This document shows positions 26,723 to 36,356 of a stretch of DNA of 64,000 bases, one piece after another. The stretch is taken from assembly GCA_038087035.1 (NCBI GenBank), contig CP051187.1:310001-374000 (forward strand). The letters are read 5' to 3'. A program made the position numbers and the translations under genes. Position 1 is the first letter of the stretch. Each line of letters opens with the position of its first letter. A model generated the notes under the pieces. It did not search any database, was not told the origin of the DNA, and saw only the letters and a list, made by a program, of their open reading frames with translations. The stretch comes from Gloeotrichia echinulata CP02 (GTDB taxonomy: Bacteria; Cyanobacteriota; Cyanobacteriia; Cyanobacteriales; Nostocaceae).

Positions 26723-26779
26723 TTTGAGTATTCAAGCGCACATGATATCATTCAATCGCCTCGGAATCAGCAAGGGTAT

Positions 26780-26811
26780 AAAAAAACAGTTTGCCTTGTC
26801 AGGGCAAACTG
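26780..26811 (-). terminator. Rho-independent terminator of groEL
   Basis: Read on the minus strand, AGTTTGCC-loop-GGCAAACT is followed by a run of T. It lies about 40 bp after the groEL stop. Confidence 0.85.
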
Positions 26812-26848
26812 CTGAACATAAGTATCTATCTATCTGGGGAAGGAGGGA

Positions 26849-28528
26849 TTAGAAGCCCATGCCGCCCATACCGCCCATACCACCCATGCCGCCCATACCG
26901 CCCATGCCGCCCATACCACCCATGTCAGGTGCTGGGCCTGCGGATTTTTTCTCAGGCTTTTCAACCACGAGGGCTTCGGTGGTTAAGACCAGACCAGCTA
27001 TGGAAGCGGCGTTTTGCAAAGCTGAACGCACGACTTTAGCAGGGTCGATAATACCAGCTGCAATCAAGTCTTCAAATTCTCCGGTAGCGGCGTTGTAGCC
27101 AATGTTAAAATCGGTATCGCGCACTTTAGAGACGATCACAGAACCTTCTGCACCAGCATTGTCTGCTATTTGGCGTAAGGGAGCTTCTAGGGCCCGTCCT
27201 ACAATATCAGCCCCAATCTTTTCCTCATCATTTTTGAGGCTGGCTTTAATCTCTTCTACCTTCTTGGATAGGTGAATGAGGGTTGTGCCACCACCAGGAA
27301 CAATACCTTCTTCCACGGCGGCTTTGGTGGCGTTTAGGGCATCTTCGATGCGGAGTTTGCGGTCTTTGAGTTCAGTTTCGGTGGCTGCGCCAACTTTAAT
27401 TACCGCTACACCACCAGCTAGTTTGGCAATGCGTTCTTGCAGTTTTTCTTTGTCGTAGTCAGAATCTGTTTCTTCCAACTGCTTACGAATTTGAGCAATC
27501 CGCTTTTGCACTTCTGGCTTGGTATTACTACCAGCTACAATTGTGGTGCTTTCTTTGTCAATGGTGATTTGACGTGCAGTTCCCAGCGCATCCAAGGAAG
27601 CGGTATCTAGGCTCAAGCCGATTTCTTCAGAAATCAACTGGCCATCGGTGAGAATTGCGATATCTTGTAACAAAGCTTTGCGGCGATCGCCAAATCCTGG
27701 TGCTTTAATCGCAGCGACAGCAAGCACACCCCGTGCTTTATTCACGACCAAGGTCGCTAAAGCATCTCCTTCGACATCTTCCGCGATAATCAACAAAGGT
27801 TGACCCAAACGGGCAACTTTTTCCAACACAGGTACTAAATCCTGGATGCTGTTGATTTTCTTGTCGGTAATCAAGATGCGGGCGTTGTCAAATTCTACCG
27901 TCAAGCGATCGTTGTTGGTGACGAAGTAGGGGGAAATGTAACCTCTGTCAATCTGCATCCCCTCTACTACCTCTAGTTCGGTTGTCAGGGATTTAGATTC
28001 TTCAACGGTAATCACACCGTCTTTGGTAACTTTCTCCATTGCTTGAGCCAACATATTGCCGACTTCTTCATCGTTACCAGCTGAGACAGTCGCCACTTGA
28101 GCGATCGCACTTCCTTCTACTGGCTTCGCTATTTTAGCAATTTCTCGCACTAGTCCTTCGATGGTTTTGTCGATCCCCCGCTTTAAGCTGATTGGGTTAG
28201 TCCCAGCCGCGACGTTCTTCAAACCTTCCCGAATCAAGGCTTGTGCTAAAACTGTGGCTGTAGTTGTACCATCACCAGCGACATCTTTAGTTTTTGACGC
28301 CACCTCTTGGATCAATCTGGCGCCTGTATTTTCCAATGGATCTTCTAGTTCAATTTCTTTGGCAACAGTGATACCATCGTTGACAATCTGGGGTGCGCCA
28401 AATTTTTTCTCTAACAGAACATTCCGACCTTTTGGTCCCAAGGTTATTTTTACGGCATCGGCAAGGGCATTTACACCCCGTTCTAGGGCCCGCCGCGATT
28501 CCTCATCAAATGCAAGAATTTTCGCCAT
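26849..28528 (-). CDS. groEL: 60-kDa chaperonin GroEL (monocistronic)
   Basis: The ATP-driven folding chamber subunit. It begins MAKILAFDEESRRALERGVN, has TLGPKGRNVLLE, AGDGTTTATVLAQAL (nucleotide binding) and VEEGIVPGGGTTL. It ends in a long GGM repeat tail (seven GGM units then GF). From the ATG at 28528 it has 559 residues. No groES precedes it, so this is probably the second, stand-alone cyanobacterial chaperonin (GroEL2/Cpn60 type). A perfect CIRCE operator lies 32 bp upstream of the start, implying HrcA repression and heat induction. Confidence 0.96.
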   Translation of the reverse strand: MAKILAFDEESRRALERGVNALADAVKITLGPKGRNVLLEKKFGAPQIVNDGITVAKEIELEDPLENTGARLIQEVASKTKDVAGDGTTTATVLAQALIREGLKNVAAGTNPISLKRGIDKTIEGLVREIAKIAKPVEGSAIAQVATVSAGNDEEVGNMLAQAMEKVTKDGVITVEESKSLTTELEVVEGMQIDRGYISPYFVTNNDRLTVEFDNARILITDKKINSIQDLVPVLEKVARLGQPLLIIAEDVEGDALATLVVNKARGVLAVAAIKAPGFGDRRKALLQDIAILTDGQLISEEIGLSLDTASLDALGTARQITIDKESTTIVAGSNTKPEVQKRIAQIRKQLEETDSDYDKEKLQERIAKLAGGVAVIKVGAATETELKDRKLRIEDALNATKAAVEEGIVPGGGTTLIHLSKKVEEIKASLKNDEEKIGADIVGRALEAPLRQIADNAGAEGSVIVSKVRDTDFNIGYNAATGEFEDLIAAGIIDPAKVVRSALQNAASIAGLVLTTEALVVEKPEKKSAGPAPDMGGMGGMGGMGGMGGMGGMGGMGF

Positions 28529-28560
28529 GTTTTTTTTCTTCAGCGCTTCCATTAGACAAT

Positions 28561-28587
28561 TTAGCACTCACCGGACCAGAGTGCTAA
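28561..28587. promoter_or_regulatory. CIRCE operator (HrcA site)
   Basis: TTAGCACTC, a 9-bp spacer, then GAGTGCTAA: a perfect match to the CIRCE consensus, placed upstream of groEL. Confidence 0.97.
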
Positions 28588-28687
28588 TTCTCGTAAATCG
28601 AATCAAGTTACAAATGTAAATAAAAAAATTGATTACTATACAGTTGATGCTCAATTTGGATACTAGCAGTAATGGTTGTATTGGGAG

Positions 28688-29791
28688 ATGAATCTGAATC
28701 TAGACAACTCCCTTAAGTCCTTCGGGATTGCTGACCCTAGCGGCACCGGCTGGTTGGCGGTAGTAGGTACGTTTCTCTTGGCTTGCCTGGTAACATGGCG
28801 GTTGATTCCGACAATACGCAAATTTGCCTTGCGAGTAGGTTGGGCTGACCAACCCAATGCACGGCGACTCAACCGAGAACCTTTGCCCAATGCAGGAGGT
28901 TTAGCTATCTACGCGGGAGTAATTGCTGCCCTGGTATTAGCTAGCCTCTTACGACGAATTGAAATTCAAAGCGTATTGGCTCAGGTACTGACTATTCTAC
29001 TGGGGGGTTCTATCCTCGTGCTGGTCGGTTTTATTGATGATCAGTTCGGTTTACCCCCCTCTGTTCGTTTGTGGACACAAATTGTCACAGCACTGTTACT
29101 AGTTGCTAATGGCATTAGTGTTCAAGTACCTTTTGGCACTCCTATCGATTCAGTCCTCTCGATGTTACTCACGGTATTGTGGGTAGTAGGAATTACTAAC
29201 GCCATCAATTTGATGGATGGAATGGATGGTTTGGCGGGTGGAATCAGTTTTATCACCGCTTTAAGTTTATTAGCAGTTTCCGCCCAGTTCCCCAATCGGG
29301 CAGCAGCAACCTTAGTTTTGGCAGCATTGGGGGGGGCGGCGTTGGGCTTTTTACGCCACAACTTCCACCCCTCGCGGATCATTATGGGTGATGCCGGGGC
29401 TTACTTTTTTGGCTATGTGCTGGCGGCTACCAGCATCTTAGGCAAACTCCAGCAAAACACTCTCTATGCCCTCATACCGACGGTGTTATTTTTGCTATTG
29501 CCAGTACTCGATACTACTCAAGTATTTGTTCGGCGGCTAATGGCAGGGAAAAACCCCCTCAGTACCCCCGGTAAAGACCACCTACACCATCGCTTACTAG
29601 CTTGGGGATTCTCCCAACGCCGTGCAGCAATCACTCTGTGGTCAATAACCTTGATTTGCAATTTGGTAGCGATGAGAATCCAAGGCATGAGCTTGATAGT
29701 TATAAGTGCTACCGTCATTAGCATCATTAGCCTTTTAGGCTTTACTGTCTGGCAAAGAATCAGGGGAACCAGAGCAGAAGTGAAGAGTTAG
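28688..29791 (+). CDS. Undecaprenyl-phosphate sugar-1-phosphate transferase (WecA/TagO/MraY family)
   Basis: A polytopic membrane enzyme of about 367 residues with roughly ten helices. It moves a sugar-1-phosphate from a UDP-sugar (usually UDP-GlcNAc) to undecaprenyl phosphate, starting envelope polysaccharide synthesis. Family motifs are present: GFIDDQFGL (Mg2+-binding DD), NAINLMDGMDGLAGG, MGDAGAYFFGY, and HLHHRLLAWG in the last cytoplasmic loop. It is divergent from groEL. The ATG at 28688 is chosen; the frame opens with TTG at 28676. The HLHHR motif points to the WecA/TagO branch and not MraY itself. Confidence 0.9.
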   Translation: MNLNLDNSLKSFGIADPSGTGWLAVVGTFLLACLVTWRLIPTIRKFALRVGWADQPNARRLNREPLPNAGGLAIYAGVIAALVLASLLRRIEIQSVLAQVLTILLGGSILVLVGFIDDQFGLPPSVRLWTQIVTALLLVANGISVQVPFGTPIDSVLSMLLTVLWVVGITNAINLMDGMDGLAGGISFITALSLLAVSAQFPNRAAATLVLAALGGAALGFLRHNFHPSRIIMGDAGAYFFGYVLAATSILGKLQQNTLYALIPTVLFLLLPVLDTTQVFVRRLMAGKNPLSTPGKDHLHHRLLAWGFSQRRAAITLWSITLICNLVAMRIQGMSLIVISATVISIISLLGFTVWQRIRGTRAEVKS

Positions 29792-29862
29792 GAGTTAGGA
29801 GTTAGGAGTTATGAGTGTTTAATTAACTACTCATTCCTCACTCCTCACTCCTCACTAACTCT
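29787..29862. repeat. STRR tract (TTAGGAG / CTCACTC heptamers)
   Basis: Tandem heptamers AGTTAGG and then CCTCACT fill the gap between two convergent genes and could pair as a hairpin. Confidence 0.85.
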
Positions 29863-30633
29863 CTACGCCATGACCATCCCACCATCGACATTAAAGACCT
29901 GTCCCGTAATATAGGCTGCGGCGGGATCAGCAGCAAGAAAGCGCACCATACCAGCGATTTCTTCTGGTTGACCGTAGCGACCTAGGGGGATAAATTTCAG
30001 TATTTCTTCGGTGTTGCTGAGATTGCTGGTCATGTCGGTGGTAATGAAACCAGGGGCGACGGCGTTAACGGTGATCCCACGAGCCGCCAGTTCTTTGGCA
30101 ACGGTTTTAGTAAAGCCGATGACACCTGCTTTGGCGGCGCTGTAGTTTGCTTGACCAGGGTTGCCCATTTGTCCTGCTACAGAGGCAATATTAATAATCC
30201 GCCCAGACCGTTGTTTGAGCATAACTTTACTGGCAGCACGTGTGCATAAGAAAACACCAGTGAGATTGAGGTCAATCACGGCTTGCCAATCTTCTGGCTT
30301 CATCCGCAAAACAAGACCGTCGCGGGTTATACCTGCATTGTTAACCAAAATATCAATCCGCTTGAACTTGTCGATGACAGTGTTAAATAGTACGTCTACT
30401 TGTTCGATTTTAGAAACGTCAGCTTGTACGGCGATCGCCTGACCGCCAGTCGCCGTAATTTCCGCAACTAAATTGTCAGCAGCATTACTAGAACTGGCAT
30501 AATTCACCACTACATTCGCTCCATAAGTGGCTAATTCTTGTGCGATCGCTCGCCCAATTCCCCGTGAAGCACCTGTAATAATTGCAACTTTTCCCCTCAA
30601 CAGTTGTAAGTTTTCACTCAATATTTCCACCAT
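29863..30633 (-). CDS. fabG: 3-oxoacyl-[acyl-carrier-protein] reductase FabG
   Basis: An NADPH-dependent short-chain dehydrogenase of 256 residues for the first reduction of fatty-acid elongation. Visible are the cofactor motif TGASRGIGRAIA, NNAGITRDGLVLRMKPEDW, the catalytic Ser (NIASVAG) and the YSAAKAG pair (Tyr and Lys). The end GYxxx region reads AAYITGQVFNVDGGMVM. The match along the whole length, including DGLVLRM, supports FabG over a generic SDR. The ATG at 30633 gives a short N-terminal extension (MVEILSENLQLLRGK). Confidence 0.93.
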   Translation of the reverse strand: MVEILSENLQLLRGKVAIITGASRGIGRAIAQELATYGANVVVNYASSSNAADNLVAEITATGGQAIAVQADVSKIEQVDVLFNTVIDKFKRIDILVNNAGITRDGLVLRMKPEDWQAVIDLNLTGVFLCTRAASKVMLKQRSGRIINIASVAGQMGNPGQANYSAAKAGVIGFTKTVAKELAARGITVNAVAPGFITTDMTSNLSNTEEILKFIPLGRYGQPEEIAGMVRFLAADPAAAYITGQVFNVDGGMVMA

Positions 30634-30982
30634 TAACTATTCCTCAGCTTTTTTGAATCACCGCGCTAATTATCTTATGGTGATTCGTACCTAGAACTTA
30701 TAGGTTTTTGAATTTTGTAGGACTTACGCAACCGGCATATTTTTTTTCGCGCAGGTTGTCATCGCCCAGCGTGTCACAGACAAGAGTCCAAAAACCCGGA
30801 CTTTTGACCTCCAAGACAGAAGATATATGTGCCCAGAGAGTAGATCCTGTTTTAAACAAAACCTGTTTTAAACAAAAGTGGTTTGGGCCCCCGTCTCTTA
30901 TAAAAACAAAATGATATTACGCCGATTCGATTTACCAGCAATTACCATTGAAAGCAAACAATAGAAAATCTGTGTGTGTCAC
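30634..30982. other. Intergenic, repeat-derived, no gene
   Basis: Contains TAGGACTTACGCAAC at 30718, a motif also at 55101, each followed by a T-rich run, and a direct repeat of TGTTTTAAACAAA at 30848-30875. No ORF of note. Confidence 0.5.
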
Positions 30983-31300
30983 ATGGCTACTAAAAAGGAA
31001 TTCAACAGCTTTGAAGAAATGCTGTCTGGTTCAGATGTACCTGTTTTGGTCGATTTTTACGCTGATTGGTGTGGCCCTTGTCAGATGATGACCCCGATTT
31101 TAGAGCAAGTTAATGCCCAACTTAGCGATCGCCTATGTATTGTTAAAATAGATACAGAGAAATACCGGAATTTGGCAACCAAGTATCAGATTGAGGCTTT
31201 ACCAACCCTAGTGCTATTCAAGCAAGGTCAGCCAGTAGAGCGAATTGAGGGTGTTGTGCAAGCACCCCAGTTGGTGGAACGTCTAAAAACGATAATTTAA
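30983..31300 (+). CDS. trxA: Thioredoxin
   Basis: A 105-residue disulfide reductase. VDFYADWCGPCQMM carries the redox pair WCGPC, and EALPTLVLF carries the cis-proline. The start ATG at 30983 (MATKKEFNSFEEML) is preferred over a GTG nine bases earlier. It stands alone, with no thioredoxin reductase nearby; in cyanobacteria it would be reduced by ferredoxin- or NADPH-dependent reductases (family knowledge). Confidence 0.95.
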   Translation: MATKKEFNSFEEMLSGSDVPVLVDFYADWCGPCQMMTPILEQVNAQLSDRLCIVKIDTEKYRNLATKYQIEALPTLVLFKQGQPVERIEGVVQAPQLVERLKTII

Positions 31301-31460
31301 CGGGACTGGGGATTGGGGACTGGGGATTGGGGATTAGGGACACAACGACCGCTCAGTGCATCGCTGGGGATTGGGGACTGGGGACTGACAATTAAAAAAA
31401 AATCTCCAATTTGTAGGGTGCGTCAGGAGCGAGAAAACTTGGGTTAGGTAAGGTAAGAGA
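31301..31460. repeat. STRR tract with third copy of the 30-bp repeat
   Basis: GGGGATT/GGGGACT heptamers surround 31341-31370, which is identical to the pair at 7571-7630. Then GTAGGGTGCGTCA (31413) starts an inverted repeat that closes at about 31470-31486. Confidence 0.8.
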
Positions 31461-31488
31461 TTACTGGTAATGACGCACCTACCCTACC

Positions 31489-31700
31489 TCAGATCTTGCA
31501 CCTTTACGTATAAACCATGAATCCAGAAAAAACCATGTAATTTATATTACTAAATTACAATATAGTTTTTAGTCCTCTTATAGAGGACTTAAGCTATGAG
31601 ACAGGGACTGTAAGTCAGTGTCGGATCTGTTAGGACAGCGAAAATCTATCAATACTTAGTGATTTTTATTCTGTATGACATAGTTGGTGCAAGATATGAA
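31489..31700. mobile_element. MITE family B, copy 2 (uninterrupted)
   Basis: 212 bp with inverted ends TCAGATCTTGCACC and GGTGCAAGATATGAA. Flanked by the 10-bp repeat CTACCCTACC (31479-31488 and 31701-31710). It shares TTTACG.ATAAACCATGAAT and CTATGAGACAGGGACT with copy 1 at 14766-15112. Confidence 0.82.
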
Positions 31701-31765
31701 CTACCCTACCCTATCGCACCTGCGGATAATTTATTTTTTGGACGAGATTGCTGTAGACCTCATTC

Positions 31766-31853
31766 ATTCCCCAATCCCCAATCCCTGGTAACTGAGCGGA
31801 GCCGTTCGCGTAGCGTCTCGCAGAGAAGTGCAATCCCCAATCCCCAGAAAAAA
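31766..31853. repeat. STRR and GCGTAGCGTC palindrome cluster
   Basis: CCCAATC heptamers flank GAGCGGAGCCGTTCGCGTAG, a member of the palindromic family seen at several other sites. Non-coding. Confidence 0.75.
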
Positions 31854-31963
31854 TTAATCTTGTGTCAATTGCGTGTCGAAACCTACTAGAAATTACATAA
31901 AAAATAATGTATAAAAATACCTGATTGATTACTTAATGAAATACCACCATTGACTGAGGTCTT

Positions 31964-33526
31964 ATGAGTAAGCTTGACAATCCGGTTGTATTGCTCTTGA
32001 CTCTGGCGGTGACATTTGGTCTGAGTGTGGCTGGTATTGGGTGGGCGTATCAATTTGGGTTTGGTTTCAATTCAGCTATCGAAAATAAATCGGAAACCAA
32101 AACAGAAAATACATCTGCAAAGAAGCATCTGCTAGTTCTGGGCGATTCTTTTAGTGGTTACAGCACTTTTCGCAGTGCAGCATTTAGTGAAGCAGTTAAA
32201 GAAATTGGCTTCAATCTACGTTATGAAAATGAGTTAGATCAGACTAAACGGGCTGAAAGATTGAATCAGGGAGAAGCTGATTTATTGCTAACGAGCTTAG
32301 ATCAGTTTCTCAAACACAAGCCTGATGGTAAAATTATCGGGCTGATTGGTCGGACCGTGGGTGCAGATGCTGTCGTCCTAAATACCAAAAAGTATCCCAA
32401 CCTCAAGTCCCTGGTGGATCTGACCCAGTTGCTACAGGAAGCACGGGAGAAGGGACAGCCGTTAACAATTTCCTTTGCTGGTGACACTGCTAGCGAATAC
32501 CTAGCTTGGGTGTTAAGTAGCAAATTTGAGGCATTCAAGCTGTCAGATTTCCAGATAGATATAGTAGCAGATGCATCTGTTGCTTGGAAGAAGTTGCAAG
32601 ACCCCAATCAGAATGTAGCAGTTGCTGTGATTTGGGAGCCTTATGTTACCCAAGCTAGACAGCAAGGCTACAAGGTAGTTTTATCGAGCAAGGATGAACC
32701 AGAGGCAATTTTAAATGTGATTGTCGCCTCTAATCGCCTGATTCAGTCTCAACCAGATAAAATTGCTGAATTACTAGCAGCTTATTACCGTCGTATTGAT
32801 GCTGGTATTCGCGATGCTTCACTCTTGCAAAAGCAAATTGCGAAGGATGGTAAATTATCTCCATCTGATGCGACTGCGGTGTTGCAAGGGATTGATTTTT
32901 TTACCTCTGTACAAGCCAAAAACTGGCTGACGGATGAGACTTTAAATAAACGCATTGATTCTACAGCAGCAGTGCTGACCCTCGCCGCTAAAATAACTCA
33001 GGTACCCCAGAATCCCCGGGAACTGTATTCTGCAGAATTTATTGCCAAAGCAGCAGAAAGCACCCAAAACTTGATTAATTTGGTACATGCTGATAATCCG
33101 GATCTAGCCAAGAAACTTGAAGGTAAAAATGCGACTGGTCTGACTCCTAATTCTCAACCACTGGAGGGCGCCACGGATATCGGTAACTTGCAAGTGGAAG
33201 GAGATGTTAGATTTGCTACTGATTCTGCCAATCTGACGGAGGAAGGTAAACAAACCTTAAATAAGGTAGCGCAGAAATTGACAGGATTAAACCAGGAAAC
33301 TGTGGCTATTCGGGTAATTGGTCATACTTCTAAATTTGGCGATGCTGACTTTAACCAAACCGTTAGTCAACAACGGGCTGAGACTGTAGCCAACTATCTG
33401 CGCGATCGCAGTGTCAAGCTAAAAATTGAGGCTGTCGGAAAAGGCGGACAACAGCCTCTACCTAACATCGATCCCGAAGATAAACGCAACCAACGGACAG
33501 AAATTCGTTTAGTTCGCTTTAGTTAA
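31964..33526 (+). CDS. Substrate-binding-protein-like domain fused to OmpA domain, membrane-anchored
   Basis: A 520-residue protein of three parts. A membrane anchor (VVLLLTLAVTFGLSVAGIGWAY) comes first. A periplasmic-binding-protein-like type II domain (about 50-340) follows, with LLVLGDSFSGYSTFRS, GEADLLLTSLDQFL, GRTVGADAVVLN and VAVIWEPYVTQA. A C-terminal OmpA/MotB domain (about 405-520) has VRFATDSANLTEEGKQTLNKVA, VIGHTSKFGDADFN, LSxxRAETV and NQRTEIRLVRF. OmpA domains bind peptidoglycan, so this is probably a sensor or scaffold fixed to the cell wall and not an ABC-transport receptor. No permease is nearby. It converges with the actin/RHH pair. Confidence 0.82.
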   Translation: MSKLDNPVVLLLTLAVTFGLSVAGIGWAYQFGFGFNSAIENKSETKTENTSAKKHLLVLGDSFSGYSTFRSAAFSEAVKEIGFNLRYENELDQTKRAERLNQGEADLLLTSLDQFLKHKPDGKIIGLIGRTVGADAVVLNTKKYPNLKSLVDLTQLLQEAREKGQPLTISFAGDTASEYLAWVLSSKFEAFKLSDFQIDIVADASVAWKKLQDPNQNVAVAVIWEPYVTQARQQGYKVVLSSKDEPEAILNVIVASNRLIQSQPDKIAELLAAYYRRIDAGIRDASLLQKQIAKDGKLSPSDATAVLQGIDFFTSVQAKNWLTDETLNKRIDSTAAVLTLAAKITQVPQNPRELYSAEFIAKAAESTQNLINLVHADNPDLAKKLEGKNATGLTPNSQPLEGATDIGNLQVEGDVRFATDSANLTEEGKQTLNKVAQKLTGLNQETVAIRVIGHTSKFGDADFNQTVSQQRAETVANYLRDRSVKLKIEAVGKGGQQPLPNIDPEDKRNQRTEIRLVRFS

Positions 33527-33595
33527 CTTTAGGGAATGGGGAAATCGGGGGGATGAACAATTCAAACCCCATTTTAAATATATAAAAATATTAAT

Positions 33596-33625
33596 AATCC
33601 TTAATAGTGTCTACTATTAAGGATT
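33596..33625. terminator. Bidirectional terminator between convergent genes
   Basis: A perfect 13-bp stem AATCCTTAATAGT / ACTATTAAGGATT with a 4-base loop, between the stops of the OmpA-fusion gene (+) and the RHH gene (-). Confidence 0.7.
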
Positions 33626-33665
33626 GTCAATAGGAGCAAAAGATGCTCAACACCCTGATAGTTCC

Positions 33666-34157
<492 letters not shown>

Positions 34158-34162
34158 CAGTT

Positions 34163-35317
34163 TTAAGCCTTAGCAGAGCGATTGGAGGATAGCTGGGCTT
34201 CTCCATAAATATACTGCCCCAAAGCATTAGCTTGACGAGAAGGTGCAGCTAAATAAGCGTTGATCTTAGCTTCCTTGAGCAGACGTTGCACGTCTTCCCA
34301 GAAAAATTCACCACCACCACCAGTGAGGATCACATCTGTGACCCGCTCTGGCAACCACGCTAGCACACGGCTGCAAATTTCGCGAGAAAACTGCTCGATG
34401 AGATTGGGGAGGAAGTCATCAAGGTTCGCGGGCTTGCTAGCACCTTTGGGACGGTAGAAGCGTTCGCCTTTGGGTTTGTTGACAGCAGAAATCAGCGCCA
34501 AGGATTGACTATCGGCTCCCTCGATCTCAGCGGCGACAAGTTCATAAAACTTATTCATCCCATACTCTTCGCTCTTGGAAGCACCGCGTGCGAAGCGGAA
34601 GTTATCCACCATCAAGAAATCGATAGTTTGATGCCCTACATCGACAATTCCCACCGATATTTTCGTAAAATCGGGGCTGGCGCCGGTTTTTTTGGGTTGA
34701 GCTTCAGACCACAGCAAACTACCATAGCCTTCGGGCATTACCCAGACTTTAGCGATGTTGAGGCTTACAGATTCGCCCCGGAAAGTTAACACATGGGGTC
34801 CAGTTACTAAGCTGGTCATCTGTGCTTTTTCTTTTTCAAATTGCTCTAAAGACAAGAAAGGTAAACCCAGTACCACGGAAATCTCGCCTTTGAGCTTAAA
34901 GTAGCCAGCACTTGCCAAGATTTTTACCAGTGCATCTTCTACTTTAGATTGTCCTACCCCGAGATTTGCCCCGAAATCTGCTGCCAGCTGACCTACAGCA
35001 TATCCACTACCTTGATACTCTAGCCAAAGATCCATTAAAGGATCTGTAGCCCTAGCTTCAAAAACCCCCCCGCGCACCTGTTCAATTGACATTTGTTTGA
35101 CGTTTGCAGGTACAAACACCACATTGTTGGGTTCGCGGCTGACACAGGTTTTTGTAGAAGTTCTACCTAAATCGACACTGAGTATGGTTCTACCATCAGG
35201 ACTGCTACTTGGCCTATTAACACCACCACCAGTATTGATGGGAGTAGAGGCCGTGACTCTATTTAGAGGGATTGCAGCGGCATTCATTGGGGTAGCAGCG
35301 GAAGGTTGGTCTGTCAT
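34163..35317 (-). CDS. ParM/Alp-like actin-family ATPase
   Basis: A 384-residue bacterial actin homologue of the ParM/StbA type. Phosphate-1 loop TILSVDLGRTSTKT, a second phosphate loop VGIVDVGHQTIDFLMVD, and adenosine loop DVILTGGGGEFF are all present. A Ser/Thr/Pro-rich N-terminal tail of about 45 residues precedes the domain. ParM proteins form dynamic filaments that push plasmids apart. Here the gene lies among housekeeping chromosome genes and is followed within 5 bp by a small RHH/coiled-coil gene. No repeat array resembling a parC centromere is visible within 200 bp either side. Confidence 0.83.
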   Translation of the reverse strand: MTDQPSAATPMNAAAIPLNRVTASTPINTGGGVNRPSSSPDGRTILSVDLGRTSTKTCVSREPNNVVFVPANVKQMSIEQVRGGVFEARATDPLMDLWLEYQGSGYAVGQLAADFGANLGVGQSKVEDALVKILASAGYFKLKGEISVVLGLPFLSLEQFEKEKAQMTSLVTGPHVLTFRGESVSLNIAKVWVMPEGYGSLLWSEAQPKKTGASPDFTKISVGIVDVGHQTIDFLMVDNFRFARGASKSEEYGMNKFYELVAAEIEGADSQSLALISAVNKPKGERFYRPKGASKPANLDDFLPNLIEQFSREICSRVLAWLPERVTDVILTGGGGEFFWEDVQRLLKEAKINAYLAAPSRQANALGQYIYGEAQLSSNRSAKA

Positions 35318-35526
35318 GTAAGCTCCTAGTCCTAACTTAACTGTAAAAAGTTATCATGCTCATCTTACAAAAATGCGAGCTACCAGAAATTCTCGATTGC
35401 GTCAAGTGTAGCTAGAAATACGCCAAAAATTAATTCAGGCGATCGCGAATTTAACATTATTTGGCATAGTGTATGTTAATTTTGGTGATATTCAAGGCCC
35501 GGTTTTACACCAAAAGCTGTTGGATT

Positions 35527-36150
35527 TCATTTTCTGGTCTGTTTGCGCCGACGCCGGAATACCCAAACAGCAAATGCCAGAACCAAGCCCCCAAGAACAA
35601 TTTTGGATACAGGAGCAAGGTACTCGTCCACAACTTCATACTTACTACCCAAGAAATATCCTGAGTATGTTAGCAAACCTACCCAGGCGGCGCTACCCAG
35701 GGTTGTGTAAAATAAAAAGGGTAGCAAGTGCATATTGCTAATGCCTGCGGGAACGGAAATCAAAGTCCGGATTCCCGGTACAAGCCTACCAATAAACACT
35801 GCTTTATTACCTTGAGTGTCAAACCAACGTTTGGCTTTGGCGATATCTCTGCTGGATATGGCTAACCATTTCCCGTGCTTATCAGCCAAATCTTTTAAGC
35901 GTTGTTCACCTAATAACTTACCTGGGTAATACCAGATCAGTGCGCCCAATACAGAACCCAACACCCCGGCGATAAACACGCCAATGATATTGAGTTTTGC
36001 CCCTCCAGGGAGATCGGGACTGGCCGTAAATCCTGCCAATGGCATAATTAATTCTGAGGGGATGGGGGGAAAGAGGTTCTCTAGGAACATCAGTAGAGCG
36101 ATTCCCCAATAACCCAAGGAGTTGATTGTATTAGTTATCCATTCGAGCAT
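35527..36150 (-). CDS. DedA-family membrane protein
   Basis: A 207-residue integral membrane protein. FLENLFPPIPSELIMPLAGF near the start and FIGRLVPGIRTLISVPAGISNM in the middle are the DedA signatures (the conserved Glu and the G-R-x-x-P-x-x-R-T motif). The family includes flippases for undecaprenyl phosphate and other lipids. The C-terminus is basic (RRRRKQTRK). Its own role is not shown. Confidence 0.92.
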   Translation of the reverse strand: MLEWITNTINSLGYWGIALLMFLENLFPPIPSELIMPLAGFTASPDLPGGAKLNIIGVFIAGVLGSVLGALIWYYPGKLLGEQRLKDLADKHGKWLAISSRDIAKAKRWFDTQGNKAVFIGRLVPGIRTLISVPAGISNMHLLPFLFYTTLGSAAWVGLLTYSGYFLGSKYEVVDEYLAPVSKIVLGGLVLAFAVWVFRRRRKQTRK

Positions 36151-36356
36151 CGAGTCGATTCCTGAAATTTCTGCACCTGTATACTTGCTACATTCACCCT
36201 TAGCTTTCTCAAACCTTAATTATCCAAACTTGCTGGAGTCAAGATAACTTGGCTTGATGAAATTGGCAATTAAACTCATAAACAACTTCATGGGAGTGGG
36301 CAGAAAATCCCAAATTTTGATTAAATAATTGGGAATTTTCTGCTCGCCCTCAGCTT

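Noticed and set aside
26791..27098. Pro-rich frames opposite the groEL tail
   Set aside because: Antisense of the GGM repeats of groEL.
28588..28687. groES upstream of groEL
   Set aside because: Only CIRCE and about 100 bp of leader separate groEL from the divergent gene; no groES frame.
35318..35526. parC-like centromere repeats near the ParM-like gene
   Set aside because: No array of direct repeats visible.
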